Source: Zygnema cylindricum
Taxonomy: Eukaryota; Streptophyta; Zygnematophyceae; Zygnematales; Zygnemataceae
DNA length: 64,000 nucleotides
Assembly (NCBI GenBank): GCA_037447655.1
Contig: JBBHKE010002466.1
Location: forward strand, 62,001-126,000
Direction of reading: 5' to 3'
Of this stretch, positions 1 to 11,600 are shown piece after piece. How positions within the stretch are numbered: position 1 is the stretch's first letter; each line of letters opens with the position of its first letter. The position numbers and the translations under genes were made by a program. Below the pieces are notes generated by a model. The model was not told where the DNA came from, did no database searches, and saw only the letters and a program-made list of their open reading frames with translations.

Positions 1-1458
1 GCTCTGGTTTGGCTGTTGAGTCAGGAACGTAACAAGTGGGGGTCTAAGACATTCTTTGAGACCTCTTACCATCTCCATGGCTACTGGGCCACGCTCAGCC
101 CCAGGTGAGGTTTAGTGACTGAAGAAATTTCAATAAGGGAGAGAGGACTTCTAAGGTTTTTGGGAGAAAGAGGGAGGTGGAGAATATAGGGAATGTTACA
201 GGATACGATGTTGGCAATGTGCTGTGTATTTTTTTTTGTTTTTACATTTTTGACGAGTGGGAGGGTGGTACAGGTATGAGGAAATGATCCAAAAGCACCA
301 TCCTGGGTTGGGAGATCACCGGTGGCCGTTTGTCACTCACTTTGTGGGATGCGAACCTTGTGAAGCGTTTGGTGATCAAGAGGTGGACCGCTGCATTGTC
401 CAAATGAACAGGTGAGTGGAAAGGACATGCTTTAATGTTATCAGAAAACCTATTTTTACATTTCTATGCATGCACGTATTCATTGTGTATATCTTACCTA
501 GTGTGTATATTCATCGAGATTTCTGTATTATGGTATCATCAAAAAATTAAGAAAACTTAATTTATCGGCATTATAGGTCAATATCGACATAGCGATGAGT
601 GACGATGACGTAACAATCCTAAAAAATCTGGAAAATGTGGCTAAAAAGTGCAAGAAAATCCTAAAGCTATTTCGTCCGACTAGACATAAATTTGTACATC
701 ATTTGTACGTTAGTATGTCATTTTACTGTACTTCTCAATTCGTGCGTACCTTTATTACTTTTGTATATTTAGGCATGGTTCTACCGTATATTCTTACACT
801 GGTTCAAACCGGATTCTACTTGATCGAGCCGAAGCAGACTGGATTGAAATGGCCTGAATTGAACCAAACCGTAAAAAAGCCAAAAAGCAGGCAAACCAAA
901 GTGTAAAAAAACCGGTTTTTTTGTTTCGGTTCAGTTTTACACCAAACCAGGCCGAGTGCTTACAGCGATTCATTATAGTGCAGTGTATTATAGTGTACTG
1001 TAAAGGGTGGCACAGTGTAGCGTAGTGTAGTGTAATACAGTGAAGTGTACCATACTGTAATTTTTTCAGTCTCGACGAATTAGAAAACAAAATGTTTGAA
1101 GAGTACGGAAATGAATGTGTCGGATACTGAATATCGATGTATTGCGGTAATTGGCGATATGAGCTATCAGCTTGATATGTAAAATATCGAGACCCTTCCT
1201 GCTCAATATGCCAATCTTATCTCTCAAGGGCTGTAAGGGTTGTATTGAGTGAACTCTGACCCATTCCTCTTTGTTTTCTTTTTGTTATCTCGCAGGGCGC
1301 TTGTCTTTGGAGATGACCAAGTGCTTCGCCGCTACGGCTTCCGTCACGTCTCTCTCTCCACCAGTGCTGTGATGCGCATGAACATCACCACGAGGAAATC
1401 CATCGCAGAGTCTCACGCCGGTTCCCGGAAGCCCACGGCCCAGCCTGTGGTCACTTGA
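1..1458 (+). CDS. GT34 family glycosyltransferase (xyloglucan xylosyltransferase / galactomannan galactosyltransferase type), C-terminal three exons
   Basis: Three exons of one protein are visible: 1-104 (continuing from before the window), 274-411 and 1296-1458 (stop 1456-1458). Both introns are GT-AG and the phases join exactly (AG|G = Arg at each junction). The first exon ends in HLHGYWATL; the second has RYEEMIQKHHPGLGDHRWP followed by FVTHFVGCEPC; the third has FGDDQVLRRYGFRH. These are the conserved C-terminal blocks of Golgi type II GT34 enzymes that add xylose to xyloglucan or galactose to mannan; the DxD-containing catalytic core lies before base 1. The tail ends about 30 residues after the last conserved block, normal for the family. 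Xylosyl and galactosyl transfer cannot be told apart from this fragment. Family assignment is secure; the exact substrate is not. Confidence 0.9.
412..1295 (+). other. Intron of the GT34 gene with repeat debris
   Basis: 884-bp phase-2 intron (donor GTGAGT, acceptor TCTCGCAG). It holds no convincing exon. Bases 960-1060 are rich in short AGTGTA/TAGTGT words, and 1120-1190 carries a fragment rich in ATATCGAT-type words that recurs at about 19270-19350 and 34920-35000, so it is probably a scattered repeat. The 103-codon open frame at 595-906 shows no family features. Confidence 0.6.
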
Positions 1459-3029
1459 ACGGTTTCAGGAATCCGTTTCGTACTGTTCCGTTCTTTTATT
1501 TTTTGGGTGGAGCTTCTCAATTTTTGATCGTTCACCCCGATTTTTGGGTTCTCCATCGGCAACCGTGGCAAATTTTTGCGAGCCAAAACTTTAGCGAACT
1601 TTCCTTCTGCTTCTTTCAACTGTACAAATTTAAGCTATTTTGCAAATCTCAGGTGTCCCACGTTTTAGATTGTAAGCTCAGGTGTACGGTGCTTATTATT
1701 TTCCAAATTTGGTGTTACGGAGGTAGTTTGGTTTTAGTCGCCCTTCCTTTTAGGTCTTTCACTGCTTCACTCGCCACAGGTACACCTTTAGTTGTGTCTC
1801 TTAAAATACCACGCTAATTTAATTGTTTCTGGAGCCTGTATCTGGATACAACCTTTAATAAGAGCCCCTGTTTTTTTGCCTACATGTTGAATGTGGTTGA
1901 TTGGGGCTTTTGAGTTACAGAAACCATTTATCGTTGAAAACAAGGGCAATTATCTCTCACATGTGAAAAAAAGAGTAGTCGACGTGTTATTTTCATTGTG
2001 GTTTCTTTACAGCTTGCCAAAAGTTTTATGTTTAGTTTTGTTGTGGGGGACGACACTCCATTTTGTGTCTAAATTCAAGGTTAATCTGATTGAATGAACA
2101 GAGGTCAAGGAATTTGACTTTATAATGGAATGCCGATCTTCACCCAAAAAGGAGAGAACTTGAAGCTGAGGAAATTATTCGAGTAGAAACTTCAAATCCT
2201 TTGATTCCCCAAACCCAAACCTTGACACATGAAATGTGAGCTCTTCAACTGTGTTGAAAGGAGTGTATTTCAACGAAGGAAAAACGCAATCATGGAAAGG
2301 TAATCGTTTCAAAGTCTTGAATTTCTTGAGAGAATTCATCTTTACTGACGTGAAAACACAACGATGTGCATTTAATGTGACAAGTTCGTTGCTGATAATA
2401 TTGGCCCATATTAAAACGCAAGGACTGGGAAATAAAATAGAGCCACCATTTGCACCAAACGTTTAACTTTTTTATCTCTTCTTTCTTCTTCTCATTCTCT
2501 TTTCTTCGTTCTCTCTTCTTCTCTTTTCTCTTCTCTTCTCTCTTCTCTCTTCTGTTCTTTCTGAGCGTAGCACAGCAAGAGCCATAGCGGTTCTATACTG
2601 TTCTCTAAGTCAAATTTCAAGATGCAAATCGAGTATATTCAAGGAACGAATTCCTCTAACTGCCAAAGCATACTTTTCTTTTTTAGTTGAAAACCAAAAC
2701 AGGTCTTTGAAGCGCCCGCCGTTTGAAGCAATTAAAAAGATTCTCAGACAGAATGGAAAGAGGATAGATTTCTGTGAAGTCAATTCTTTCTGATTTTACT
2801 TGTAGCTATGAAAACAGGGACAACGTAAGAATGAAAATAACGACCAAGAGTTCAGCCTCCAGGAGAAAAGCTAAAAGAAATTGACTGTTTTTCTTTCCAA
2901 AATTAAGACGCGGAGACTACTAAAACTCCAGATTTTAGGGTTTGGAAGCAACTGCTCAAGGAAATGTGCAAGGAGACGTACAAACGACGGTAGGATAATT
3001 GGACTGCCGCGAGCGGAAAAATTGTTAGG
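1459..3029. other. GT34 3' region and unassigned intergenic DNA
   Basis: No gene recognised. The 1455-1817 open frame overlaps the end of the GT34 coding region and is read as 3' UTR. A CT-rich stretch lies at about 2470-2560 (TTCTCTTTTCTC-like). The 76-codon frame at 2236-2466 has no recognisable motif. Confidence 0.5.
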
Positions 3030-3252
3030 TACTACACCTTGAATCGCTATTAGGGTTAATAATTTGTTCGCCACTTCAAAATATTTTTTCTGCGTACACA
3101 CCTGTCCAATATTCAATTTGAGACCGCCAGTCGCAAGCTGAGATTCTTAGCTTTCAATCGCAACCGTCAGATTTACAATCGGACAAGTGTGTACGATGTT
3201 TTAAAGAGACGAACAAAATATTAACACTAATAGCGATTCACGTTGTGCTGTA
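3030..3252. mobile_element. Fold-back MITE, CAGTACACCG family
   Basis: The two halves are near-complete inverted copies: the left part reads ACCTTGAATCGCTATTAGGG and the right part, reverse-complemented, ACGTGAATCGCTATTAGTG, with the complementarity continuing inward through GTACACACCTGTCC. There is no coding capacity. Related copies or fragments occur near 12.7-12.93, 16.0, 22.43-22.66, 24.70-25.24, 57.24 and 57.42-57.63 kb. Confidence 0.75.
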
Positions 3253-3404
3253 GTGTTCCATTCTTAATTATGTAATCTGTATGCTTAGGTCGGCTAACTT
3301 TGGCCGCTCATTCCGAGTTGCAGCCAGGCTGTTCAACCAAAGTATGTATGGTACACAGAAGTACAAGGGGTGCTCCAATTCGTACCTTACATCTCTGTAC
3401 AATC

Positions 3405-4683
3405 CATAGTTCAAAAGTAGGTGAAAGTAGGCCCATACAATATGCCTATTGTACGCAAAACATACAATATGGCCTTAAGACCCATATTGTATTGATCGCA
3501 AAATGAAAAATAACAGTAACATGGTTGAATTGCACATCGATCGATAGAGAATTAAAAATCATGTCTAAATTTTTAAAAAACATTCGGACAAAATTTTATT
3601 TTTCCGTGAGTTTTGAGGTATTTTTTATTTAAACCGTCAGATTTGGACGATCGGACGGTCGCTGATCAAAGAAGCAATCTAAGAAGATCACATGAAAAGC
3701 CCATAACACAACTTACGATAGGAGTTACGTCTGCGTTTTTTTTTTCCGGGTTTTTTTTCCCGCGGAATGTCATCCTACGCTGTGTCAATTCGCTAAAAAA
3801 AATCGTTGGACGGCGTGCGCTGTACTATGATCATACATCAGATTCGTACGTTCGTACAAGAGTGTGCACAACGCACCCACATACAATATGCTTAGGGTAA
3901 GGTTCCATTAGGGATAAAATATCGTTGTTTACTGAAAGCCGTACTGTTTCGTACAGTTCCGTACAAAAAAAAAAAATGTCAAAAAAACAAGCCTACCGAA
4001 TGAACGATTTGATTCTCCACGTTTATGGGCGTAAACGTGGACCGTCGGATGCATAATCAGATGCGCCATTGTCTGACACCTTTAGTTCGCAACAAGTGAC
4101 CCCAAGTAGGTCAATTTTTAACCCCTTAACGAATTGCGTCGTGCCTCATGGAAAAGTGAACAAATATGAACAAATATCCACGACGACCGCGTGACCAGGT
4201 GGGTACACGTCGCATATGACATGTGCATTCCGCCAGGGAGAATGCGAGGCCACCGGAAGTCGCAAGAAAATCTTTGACGGAGGATATTGTTTCACGCTTC
4301 TGTTGCCATCCGCTAACCATTCTGACATTTTGCACGCTTTTACAAATCTTAAGTTTCGTCCGCCCGTACAGATTTTATTCAATACGTCGAACGAGTCACT
4401 TGTTACCTTCGATGGTACAAATATGTGGTCACAATTTGTTGTTGGAGATTTTTTGAAGATTACCAGAATTGTATCCATCCATTAGATGGACAAATCAGAG
4501 TGTGCCACACGAATAAAATGTCGGTTACTTGCCCGACACAATAGAACGATGGCTTCGGTAAACGAATTTTTAAAGTTTACTCAGACCGCCTAATGGAATA
4601 ACGCTCTTACTCTACGCGAGTTTTGTGCCAAGTTTTGTGCGCCTACCAAAGGCCTACCATAAAAACGCCTACTTTGAACTATG
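3405..4683. mobile_element. TIR element (CATAGTTCAAAAGTAGG family) interrupted by a nested MITE
   Basis: Left end CATAGTTCAAAAGTAGG at 3405 and its inverted match CCTACTTTGAACTATG ending at 4683. The interior matches, in inverse orientation, the uninterrupted 464-bp copy at 6968-7431, including the words AAGCCCATAACACAACTTACG and ACAATATGCC. The match is broken by a 712-bp insertion at 3895-4606. The outer target duplication is not clear, so the superfamily is open. Confidence 0.75.
3895..4606. mobile_element. TTA-flanked non-autonomous DNA element, copy 1 (Harbinger-like MITE)
   Basis: Begins GGGTAAGGTTCCATTAGG and ends CCTAATGGAATAACGCTC; both sides are flanked by TTA (3892-3894 and 4607-4609). 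Two further full-length copies with the same flank are at 26269-26966 and, inverted, 27483-28175. A 3-bp TTA target and GG-starting imperfect TIRs are typical of PIF/Harbinger elements. The open frames inside (e.g. 4216-4485) are shared but show no transposase motif. Confidence 0.8.
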
Positions 4684-4927
4684 GTACAAACACAACAATT
4701 AAACTTATCGGTGTTTGTACGTGGATTCTAGGTACGTAACCCAAAAGGACAACGCAACAAGATTCAATAATCTTTTCGTGAGTGTGGATGGTGGTAATGA
4801 TTCTCATTCAAGACGTTAAGAATCAGCAGGCTTGACAACCATAAATGTCTCATGCGCATACAACGCACGCCTGAAACGCCCGAAAAATAACGAATATGCA
4901 CACGAAACAAAATTCAATAGTTTTTAG

Positions 4928-5820
4928 TAGTGTTGTCTATCGGTAAAAAAATTATAGCGATAACACCGATACCGATAGTTATCGGTTGTCGAACGGTCAG
5001 AGGTTCCGATATATCGGTCTGAGACCAACAAATTCCATATCGGCGATAACTTAAAAAATATATAGTATACATACAATAGTACTTTATAACATACTGTATT
5101 ATATTATTTAATTTATATAGCATGGCATGCCACGTAAAAGAATCTGTTTCGTCTTCGTTTAATTGCAATTTATTACGAACAGCGCAGCGCATAAACGTCG
5201 GCCGGTTAGGTGAACAGAAATTGTACGGCCACGTTCGGAATCTTACTGAAAAACTGGTGAACATGGAACGGAAAAAGGACGGCGGTCACAAAGTACAACG
5301 GACGCAAAATAACATTCTGCGCGCCGCCGGAATCGAACGGACGACTTGGAATAAGAAAACACAAGCGGACGGCCAACGTGAGCGCCGGCATCCCGGAATG
5401 GCTCTTTTGGCAGCTTATGCCAAAAAAGCCGACAGATTGACACGTGGCAGCTACCTAGTGGATCTCAAGGAATAAAGGGACAAAGCCATGGCATCGGATG
5501 TGAAAGGTACATCGTTTTTACTGGATCCGTATCAAAACTGTATCGATCTCATGGCGGCTATTGTACTTTCTGTGCTTGTACACGTCCGGGGAATAGCACG
5601 TACAGTTGAGTGTACTTGCCGTACATTTATCTATACGGTCCGTACAGATATCGTCAATAGTTATCGATATCGGTGTTTTCGCCGATAATAACCGATAAAT
5701 ATCGGCTATTTATCAGCGATAACACCGATAATGATATATCGTACCACTATATCGATTATCGGCTACCCGAAAAAAGGCCCATATCGGTTGTCGGCAAATC
5801 CTTACCGATACACAACACTA
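4928..5820. mobile_element. Non-autonomous hAT-type element with 8-bp target site duplication
   Basis: The 893-bp unit starts TAGTGTTGTCTATCGGTAA and ends TTACCGATACACAACACTA, an inverted repeat with one mismatch in the first 19 bases. It is flanked on both sides by the identical 8-mer GTTTTTAG (4920-4927 and 5821-5828). An 8-bp duplication is the hallmark of hAT transposons. Subterminal zones are packed with TATCGG/CCGATA words, which could be transposase-binding repeats. The 117-codon frame at 5122-5475 is not a transposase. Confidence 0.88.
5310..5395 (-). other. Possible tRNA-derived segment inside the hAT element
   Basis: On the minus strand a good B-box (CCGTTCGATTCCGG, about 5328-5341) lies downstream of a D-arm-like stretch (GCTCACGTTGGCC) with a CTTG...CCAAG stem between them. 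A partial acceptor pairing can be drawn, but the T-stem has a mismatch and the cloverleaf is incomplete. It is more likely a decayed tRNA or SINE head than a working tRNA gene. Confidence 0.3.
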
Positions 5821-5828
5821 GTTTTTAG

Positions 5829-6967
5829 AATGCGTTGACCGAACTCGACTTCATACTAAAAATAACTTCATAGAAAAACATTTAAATATTTAATCACTAA
5901 TGAAAAATACGATGACAAATGTTTTAAAAGAAACCAACGACCAGACGTAGTGTCCCGTGCGCATATTACGTATGGAGTAAATTAATGAATATTACGCACA
6001 GTGCGCATCGAACGATTTTGAAATGTTGATAATATCTTTGCACCCGTACATTTTTTCCGACATTTACGTTCGGTATCCGTATATGATTTTACATTTTAGG
6101 GTTATTTGAGGGGGGAGTTTTAGAGTTTTAAACTTTCAAGGTACATTCTCATACTTTGCCCGTATATTTCAGTACAGCTGCTTAAACTTTCCGTACTTTA
6201 AGGTTTTTCCGGTACATTTTCCGTATAGTTTCGTACATCACATTTTGTTTTCAGTTCTTTTTCACATTTTTTAAGGATTTCTTTTGGTGACACTTTCGTA
6301 TATTTTCGTACATCTCAGTTTATTTTCGTAGAGCAAAAACTGTACACAATATACGAAAATTATGAAAGCGACGAATACTTACGTAATTTTCGCCAAATGT
6401 CCAAATCCGTACAAATTGGACAACCTTGGACGAGACCGTCTTCGCGCGCGGAAATGAAGCGACGTCTCTTTTTTGGAATCTTTTGTACATCTAGCCCGTA
6501 CATTATATGCGTAAGAAAATTATACGCATTTTACGAAAAACTAAAAAACTGAAAAAAATAACGAAATTTCGTAAAAATGTCAAAATCCGTACGAATGAGA
6601 CATCTATGTCGACAACTATCTGGATCGTGCCACGTGTTGTTCGTACTCAAGGCATTCTGGTTGGATCATGCCACGTTTTGGCTGAGTCTTGAACATTATC
6701 TACGATATTTTCTGTCGATATAAATACGTACACGTGTAGAGTACCATAGCCGTTCGATACAGGATGGTACGAAAACTTTGTTCGCAACCCAACACATTCG
6801 CAGGACTACTACCTTTTTACTCCTGACAACGTAACAGTGAACGAACGTTTTGTTAAGATGGAAACACACCCTTATCCATGTGAATTGACGTCGTTACTAA
6901 AAAGCTGGAAACTGGGTATAGCGTTTTTTTAGAGTCTACCCGTAAAATTAGTGTCCTTACATTGAGG
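5829..6967. other. Intergenic DNA rich in CGTACA/TACGTA words
   Basis: No gene recognised. From about 6040 to 6560 the sequence is dense in CCGTACA, CGTATA and TACGAAA words, a composition also seen inside the composite repeat at 35.98-36.12 kb. The 61-codon frame at 6507-6692 is a by-product of this. Confidence 0.45.
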
Positions 6968-7431
6968 CATAGTTCAAAAGTAGGCGTTTTTTGGTAGGCC
7001 TTTTGTAGGCCTCCTTTCGCGTAAGTTGTGTTACGGGCTTTCCATGTGATCTTCTTAGATCGCTACTTTCATCAGCGACCGTCCGATCGTCCGAATCTGA
7101 CGATAGTCCTATCGTAAGTTGTGTTATGGGCTTTTCATGTGATCTTCTTAGATCATTACTTTCATCAACGACCGTCAGATCGTCCGAATCTGACGGTTTA
7201 AATTAAAAGTCGCTCAAAACTCACAGAAAAATATTTTTTTGTCCGTTTTTTTTTTCAAATTTAGACATGACGTTTAATTCTCTATCGAACCATGTGCAAC
7301 TCAACCCTGTTACTATTTTATTTCATTTTGCGGCCAATACAATATGGGTCTTAACTCTTAAGGTAGTATTGTAAAATTTATGTACAATAGGCATATTGTA
7401 TGGGTATACTGTCACCTACTTTTGAACTATG
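6968..7431. mobile_element. TIR element (CATAGTTCAAAAGTAGG family), uninterrupted copy
   Basis: 464 bp with CATAGTTCAAAAGTAGGCG at the left and its inverse (ACCTACTTTTGAACTATG) at the right. It is the same family as 3405-4683 but in opposite orientation, and lacks the nested MITE. It has an internal tandem duplication of about 90 bp (roughly 7023-7195), each unit containing GTGATCTTCTTAGATC and CGTCCGAATCTGACG. Confidence 0.75.
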
Positions 7432-7678
7432 AAATGAAGTACATTTTTCCTGTACCATTGCCGTAATTTCTACCCACTACAGCCAGAAATTGCGGACGTG
7501 TCGAATATTCTGTAGATGGTTAAATAATCTGTACCTTTCGTGTACTGCAGTACTGTAATGTACTTGCTGCATTGCAGTTGGCAAGTCTCTGCCACATGGT
7601 CCGAGGGCCATACAAGGAGCCATACTACATTGTTTAGGATTTCAGAATCTTAGGTCATATTCTTTCTAGAAATAGGCC

Positions 7679-10466
7679 ATGGCTGCCTCTTATTCAGGTA
7701 TAGGAGGGGTGCCTCTACCTTCTACCAGTGGTACCAAGACAAGGAGGAGGTCAAGTAAAGCTGGTTCGGATTTGGCGGGAAATGATGATTTGACAGCCAT
7801 CAATTCTGTTCGGAGTTCAAAAAAAGCTAAGGACTTTGCTATTGACGCAGCCAATAATCACACTGTGGAAGAACCTGCAGTTGCAGAGACTGTACCGGAA
7901 ATTGCAGAAGGAGTAAACGGAAATTATTTGTCAAATACGCTTGCTAATGAGGTGTCGAAAATTAAAAAGTTGCCACTCAACCCGTTTGATTCAAGCAGAG
8001 GAGAAGATAATGTAGAAGAGAATGTCAAAAAAGAGTTACAGCCTGTCAAGCGTGGATTAAGGTCGTCGTTTCTCGGAGACGTCCTTCGTCATCCTTTGTT
8101 TTCAGCCTTGAGTGCTTTAGTTTTTGCCGGACTTTTTATGAGTTATGTGGTTCAATACTCAGGGACTCGAGACGTGAATGATGACATGCATAAAATTCAC
8201 GAAAATGTTCAGTCTTTGGCGAAAAGGTTTCAAATTCAAATTGATTCAACTGAAAACTCTTTGAAAGTACTTAAGGGAGAGCAGAGTAAATTCGGGGATA
8301 GAATGGATAACTTCGAGAGCAACATTAATCTAGGATTAAAAAAACTGTCTACGAGAATAGACGAGGTTGAAGCCTCTTTGGACAAAAACAGTCTCCATTT
8401 GAATAGTCTTGAAGGACGTATGCAAAAATTTGACGCCAAATTTGACTCCTCACTGGAACAAGCCATTGCTAATTCGTTACCGTCTGTCAAAAAAGAGATA
8501 ATGGAACTTGTCGACATTGTCATCACCGAAAAATCGGCGCAAGGACTCGGAGACATAATTACTTTGGACGATGTTCGAAAACTGGCGAGAAGTCTTATCG
8601 AAGAGGAATTCGAGAATCGAGTCGATGGAGTTGGTTTACCTGACTATGCTCTTGCGAGTGGAGGGGCGAAAATCCTCGCCCATTCAGAAGCAGTTGAAAT
8701 GAAGGGTTTGTCCGTTTATAAGTTGGGGCTGGCGTCTCTTTTGAGGCAAAGTCACATTCATTCTTCTTCACTAAAAGTTTTGCAGCCTTGTAATGGAGTG
8801 CCTGGGGAATGTTTGCCTCTAAAGGGCACCAACGGGACAGTGGACATTGGGCTTCGTACGACAATTTTTCCAACAGATATCACTCTCGAACATGTTTCTG
8901 AAGTAAGTTGCTTTGCGTTGCATTGTTTTCTGTTGAATATGTGACATGACAGATGCGGATTTTTTCACGGATTTGTCCTTGTAGGAAGAGTGTGCGAGCC
9001 GGGAAGGCGATGGAGACAGAGGGAGAGGGAGAGGGAGAAGGAGAGGGGAGGAATTCCATGTTTTTCTTTTTGTATGTTACAGAATTGTGGTTATCTGTTC
9101 TACTGCAGCAACGAACTTCAAGTTGTAGAGAGACGAGGTTGTAGAATTTTCTAGAGCCTCCGACTTGAAATTCTCGTCTAAGCTGTTTTTTTATTTTTGT
9201 TTTCTTGAGTTTTCATAGGTGTTGGACTGCATTTGTAGCAGGATTTGGACATGTTTATTTTTCATCGATATTCCTAATAAACGTTGAGGTTGTGTACTGT
9301 TGAATAGTTTTGTCTTATCTGGCTCCTATATGATTTGCTGTCTAGCTGTATGTGATGGGTACACTACAACGCGAATTACTATTAGCGTTTATAACACTAA
9401 CCCCGTTCCTGTTTTTTTTTTTGGCCTCTGGACATAAAATAGCTTTAATAGTACTAATTGTTTATTTTTTTTGAACGCCAATTGTGTAAGCCGTTGAAAG
9501 CCGTCCTCGTTTTCCTTACGTAAATTAGAGTTTGTAATATTAAAGTCAATCCACCCTTATAATTCTTAATGCTAATCATGGTGTATTCACGAAGATTGGC
9601 ATCGACTGCCGTTGGTCAGGTATGGGGCTTTGACCCTGATTGTCTAGTATTGTGGGTTACATCATTGTTTTATTTTTTTGATTTTTTGTTTATATTGGTG
9701 GCTGTTATTTTTTTTGGTCAGCAATTGACGCCTTTTAAAAACGTGAATTCTATTTGTTTCCGTATCCAGTTTCGTGATGGTATACTGACTCAAAATTGAG
9801 ACTGTTCCGCTTATAAAATGTAGGGAGGAGGGTCAATGAGGGCTATAGGTGTCGCTTTTATTCTTGATCGATGCGTTTTACGCGGTAATGGTGTCTCTGT
9901 GGTCTTCTTCTTGCAAGTGCTGATTATTTTGGTCCTCTGTGGTTTAAACGGCAAAAAAAAAGAAGAAAAAAATATTTCTACTGGGGGACCTCCTAAAAAT
10001 CTCACCTTACGAGGAGTTTGAGGTTTTTTTTGTTCTTGCCCCAAACCTTGATTTGGTTGCTGTGGTTGAAATAGCAAAAACAACTATTTCTTCTGGGAGA
10101 CCTCCCTAATTTCTCATCTTCCAAGTAATACTAGGTTGTTTTTTTTTCTTTTTCCCTTCTGTATTGTGTTTTTTGCAGAGAATTTCCTTTGACATGAGCA
10201 GTGCACCCCGGAACTTTGAAGTTGTGGGATGGCACAAAAAACAAAGTGGGATCGAGTCTCCCAGTGAGGGAGTGTTGCTCGGTTCCTTTCTCTATAAGAT
10301 AAAGGGCCGACGAGTACAAACTTTTCAAATTTCGGAGGAGGGAAGGAAACAAGCGGTTAACATTGTACGCCTCAATGTGTTATCCAACCATGGAAGTCCG
10401 TCGTACACTTGTATATACCGGTTCCGTGTCCACGGTAACCCCGTGGAATCGCAACTCGTGAATTGA
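7679..10466 (+). CDS. SUN-domain protein (inner nuclear membrane LINC-complex component)
   Basis: Two exons, 7679-8902 and 10179-10466, joined in phase 0 (GAA|GTAAGT ... TTTTGCAG|AGA), encode 503 residues. The basic, Ser-rich N-terminus (residues 21-50, TKTRRRSS and SSKKAK) would face the nucleoplasm. One hydrophobic segment spans about 138-160. Heptad-like coiled coil follows at about 165-285. A SUN domain from about 319 to the C-terminus contains LPDYALASGGAKIL, LPLKGTNGTVDIGLRTTIFP, ITLEHVSE and SSAPRNFEVVGW. These are the blocks of plant SUN1/SUN2-type proteins, which trimerise in the perinuclear space and bind KASH partners to tie the nucleus to the cytoskeleton. Length and order match the short plant SUN class. 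The ATG at 7679 is the first in frame and gives the usual N-terminal length. No damage is seen. Confidence 0.93.
8903..10178 (+). other. Intron of the SUN gene
   Basis: 1,276-bp phase-0 intron. It begins with a short GGGAGA purine run (about 9012-9050) and carries AT-rich fragments with CTAATAG/TTATTAGTG words at about 9361-9500 that resemble decayed ends of the CAGTACACCG MITE family. No exon is supported inside. Confidence 0.6.
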
Positions 10467-10514
10467 AAGGTGACAGTTCAAATTTTCCTCACGGTCTTTT
10501 CTTTTCCCTCATCC

Positions 10515-10800
10515 TATTTTCTTGGTTCAATCCTCTGTCCAAAATTCTCCTTTTTCCCTTTTTCTTATCTTTCTTCGGTCCGATAATGTGTCACCATGTT
10601 CAAAATTCTCTCGTTATGTTTTTCCTTTTTTCTGTTTTTCTTGGTTCAGCAGTATGCTACGATGTCCAAAATTCTCTCACGGTTTCGTTTTTCCTATTTT
10701 TCTTAGTTCAACGATGTCCAGAATTCTTTCATTGTCTTGTCTTTTTGTCTTTTTCTGTTTTCTTCTTTTCTTGGTTCCGCGATATTCTACCGTGGCAAAG
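10515..10800 (+). repeat. Degenerate 60-70 bp minisatellite downstream of SUN
   Basis: About five T-rich units, each holding TTCTTGGTTC (or TTCTTCGGTC) followed 15-25 bases later by CCAAAATTCTC. The units differ in length and have diverged, so the array is old. It starts roughly 50 bases after the SUN stop codon, so it may lie in the 3' UTR. Confidence 0.6.
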
Positions 10801-11467
10801 TTCACTTACAATACGCCTTTCACTTTTCCGACTGTACAATTTTATTCGATAACCTCAAAATCCTCTATACACGTAAATTGAGAGCTCCAACTTCTGGTTG
10901 TCTCAATCGCTTGGTTTCGTTTGTTTCCCGGTTTCTTTTTTCTTTTTAGTCCTTCTCTAACTACTATATTTTGAGTTGGAGCTCCACACCAAATACTGTC
11001 GGCTGTTCCTCGTGGGAGGCTGTGTATATAGTGCTTTTTAGGGTTTCCTCAAGGGTTTTTAGAATTTTAGGGTTTTTTTAGGTTTTTTAGATCTTCATAG
11101 GTACTACGTTTATGTAGTTTCCATTTGATGGTCAAATTTCAATCAGGGGAAAAACAATCGTGTGTGGGTTTGTTGTACAGTCAAGAAGACTATCGCTCCA
11201 GTTGTATGTTAGATGTTAATGGGAATCTTATATGAAGTTTAACGAGAATTCTTCTGCTGGTGCTGTCTTTTACTGCTGGTCTTCAATGTTGTTTTTCAAT
11301 TTTATTTTTTGATGTTGTTTTTTAGTGCTCCTTTGCTCGTACCTTTTGAGAATTGTGTTTCGGTGTTGATGAGAGGTGGTACAAAATGTCACGTCACGTC
11401 TGGCTGGTATGGAGTATTGAATGATCTCAATGGTGATTTTTCGTTTGGGTTCCTATCATGGTTCATG

Positions 11468-11600
11468 TGGGAAACAATTGGACACCCCATATGTGGTTGC
11501 CCCGTACTAAACGTGTATTATCGTATTATACGGTATAATACGCGTATAGGATGCGATTACCCCATATGGCGTTGCCAATTGGTTTCGCACATGTGAACTA
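11468..11600. mobile_element. Small palindromic MITE (ATGTGGTTACCCC family)
   Basis: Left half AAACAATTGG...CCCCATATGTGGTTGCCCC and right half, inverted, AAACCAATTGGCAACGCCATATGGGG, meeting at an AT-rich centre. Related ends occur near 22.99-23.11 kb, at 55.23-55.37 kb and at about 55.90-55.99 kb. Confidence 0.55.

Noticed and set aside
4126-4485. Overlapping frames in the TTA-flanked MITE as genes
   Set aside because: The other two copies carry frame-changing differences, and no domain is recognisable.
5316-5390. Functional tRNA gene
   Set aside because: T-stem mismatch and only partial acceptor pairing; kept as a possible tRNA-derived relic only.
5122-5475. 117-codon frame inside the hAT element as a gene
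   Set aside because: No transposase motif; the region includes the tRNA-like stretch and is part of a non-autonomous element.
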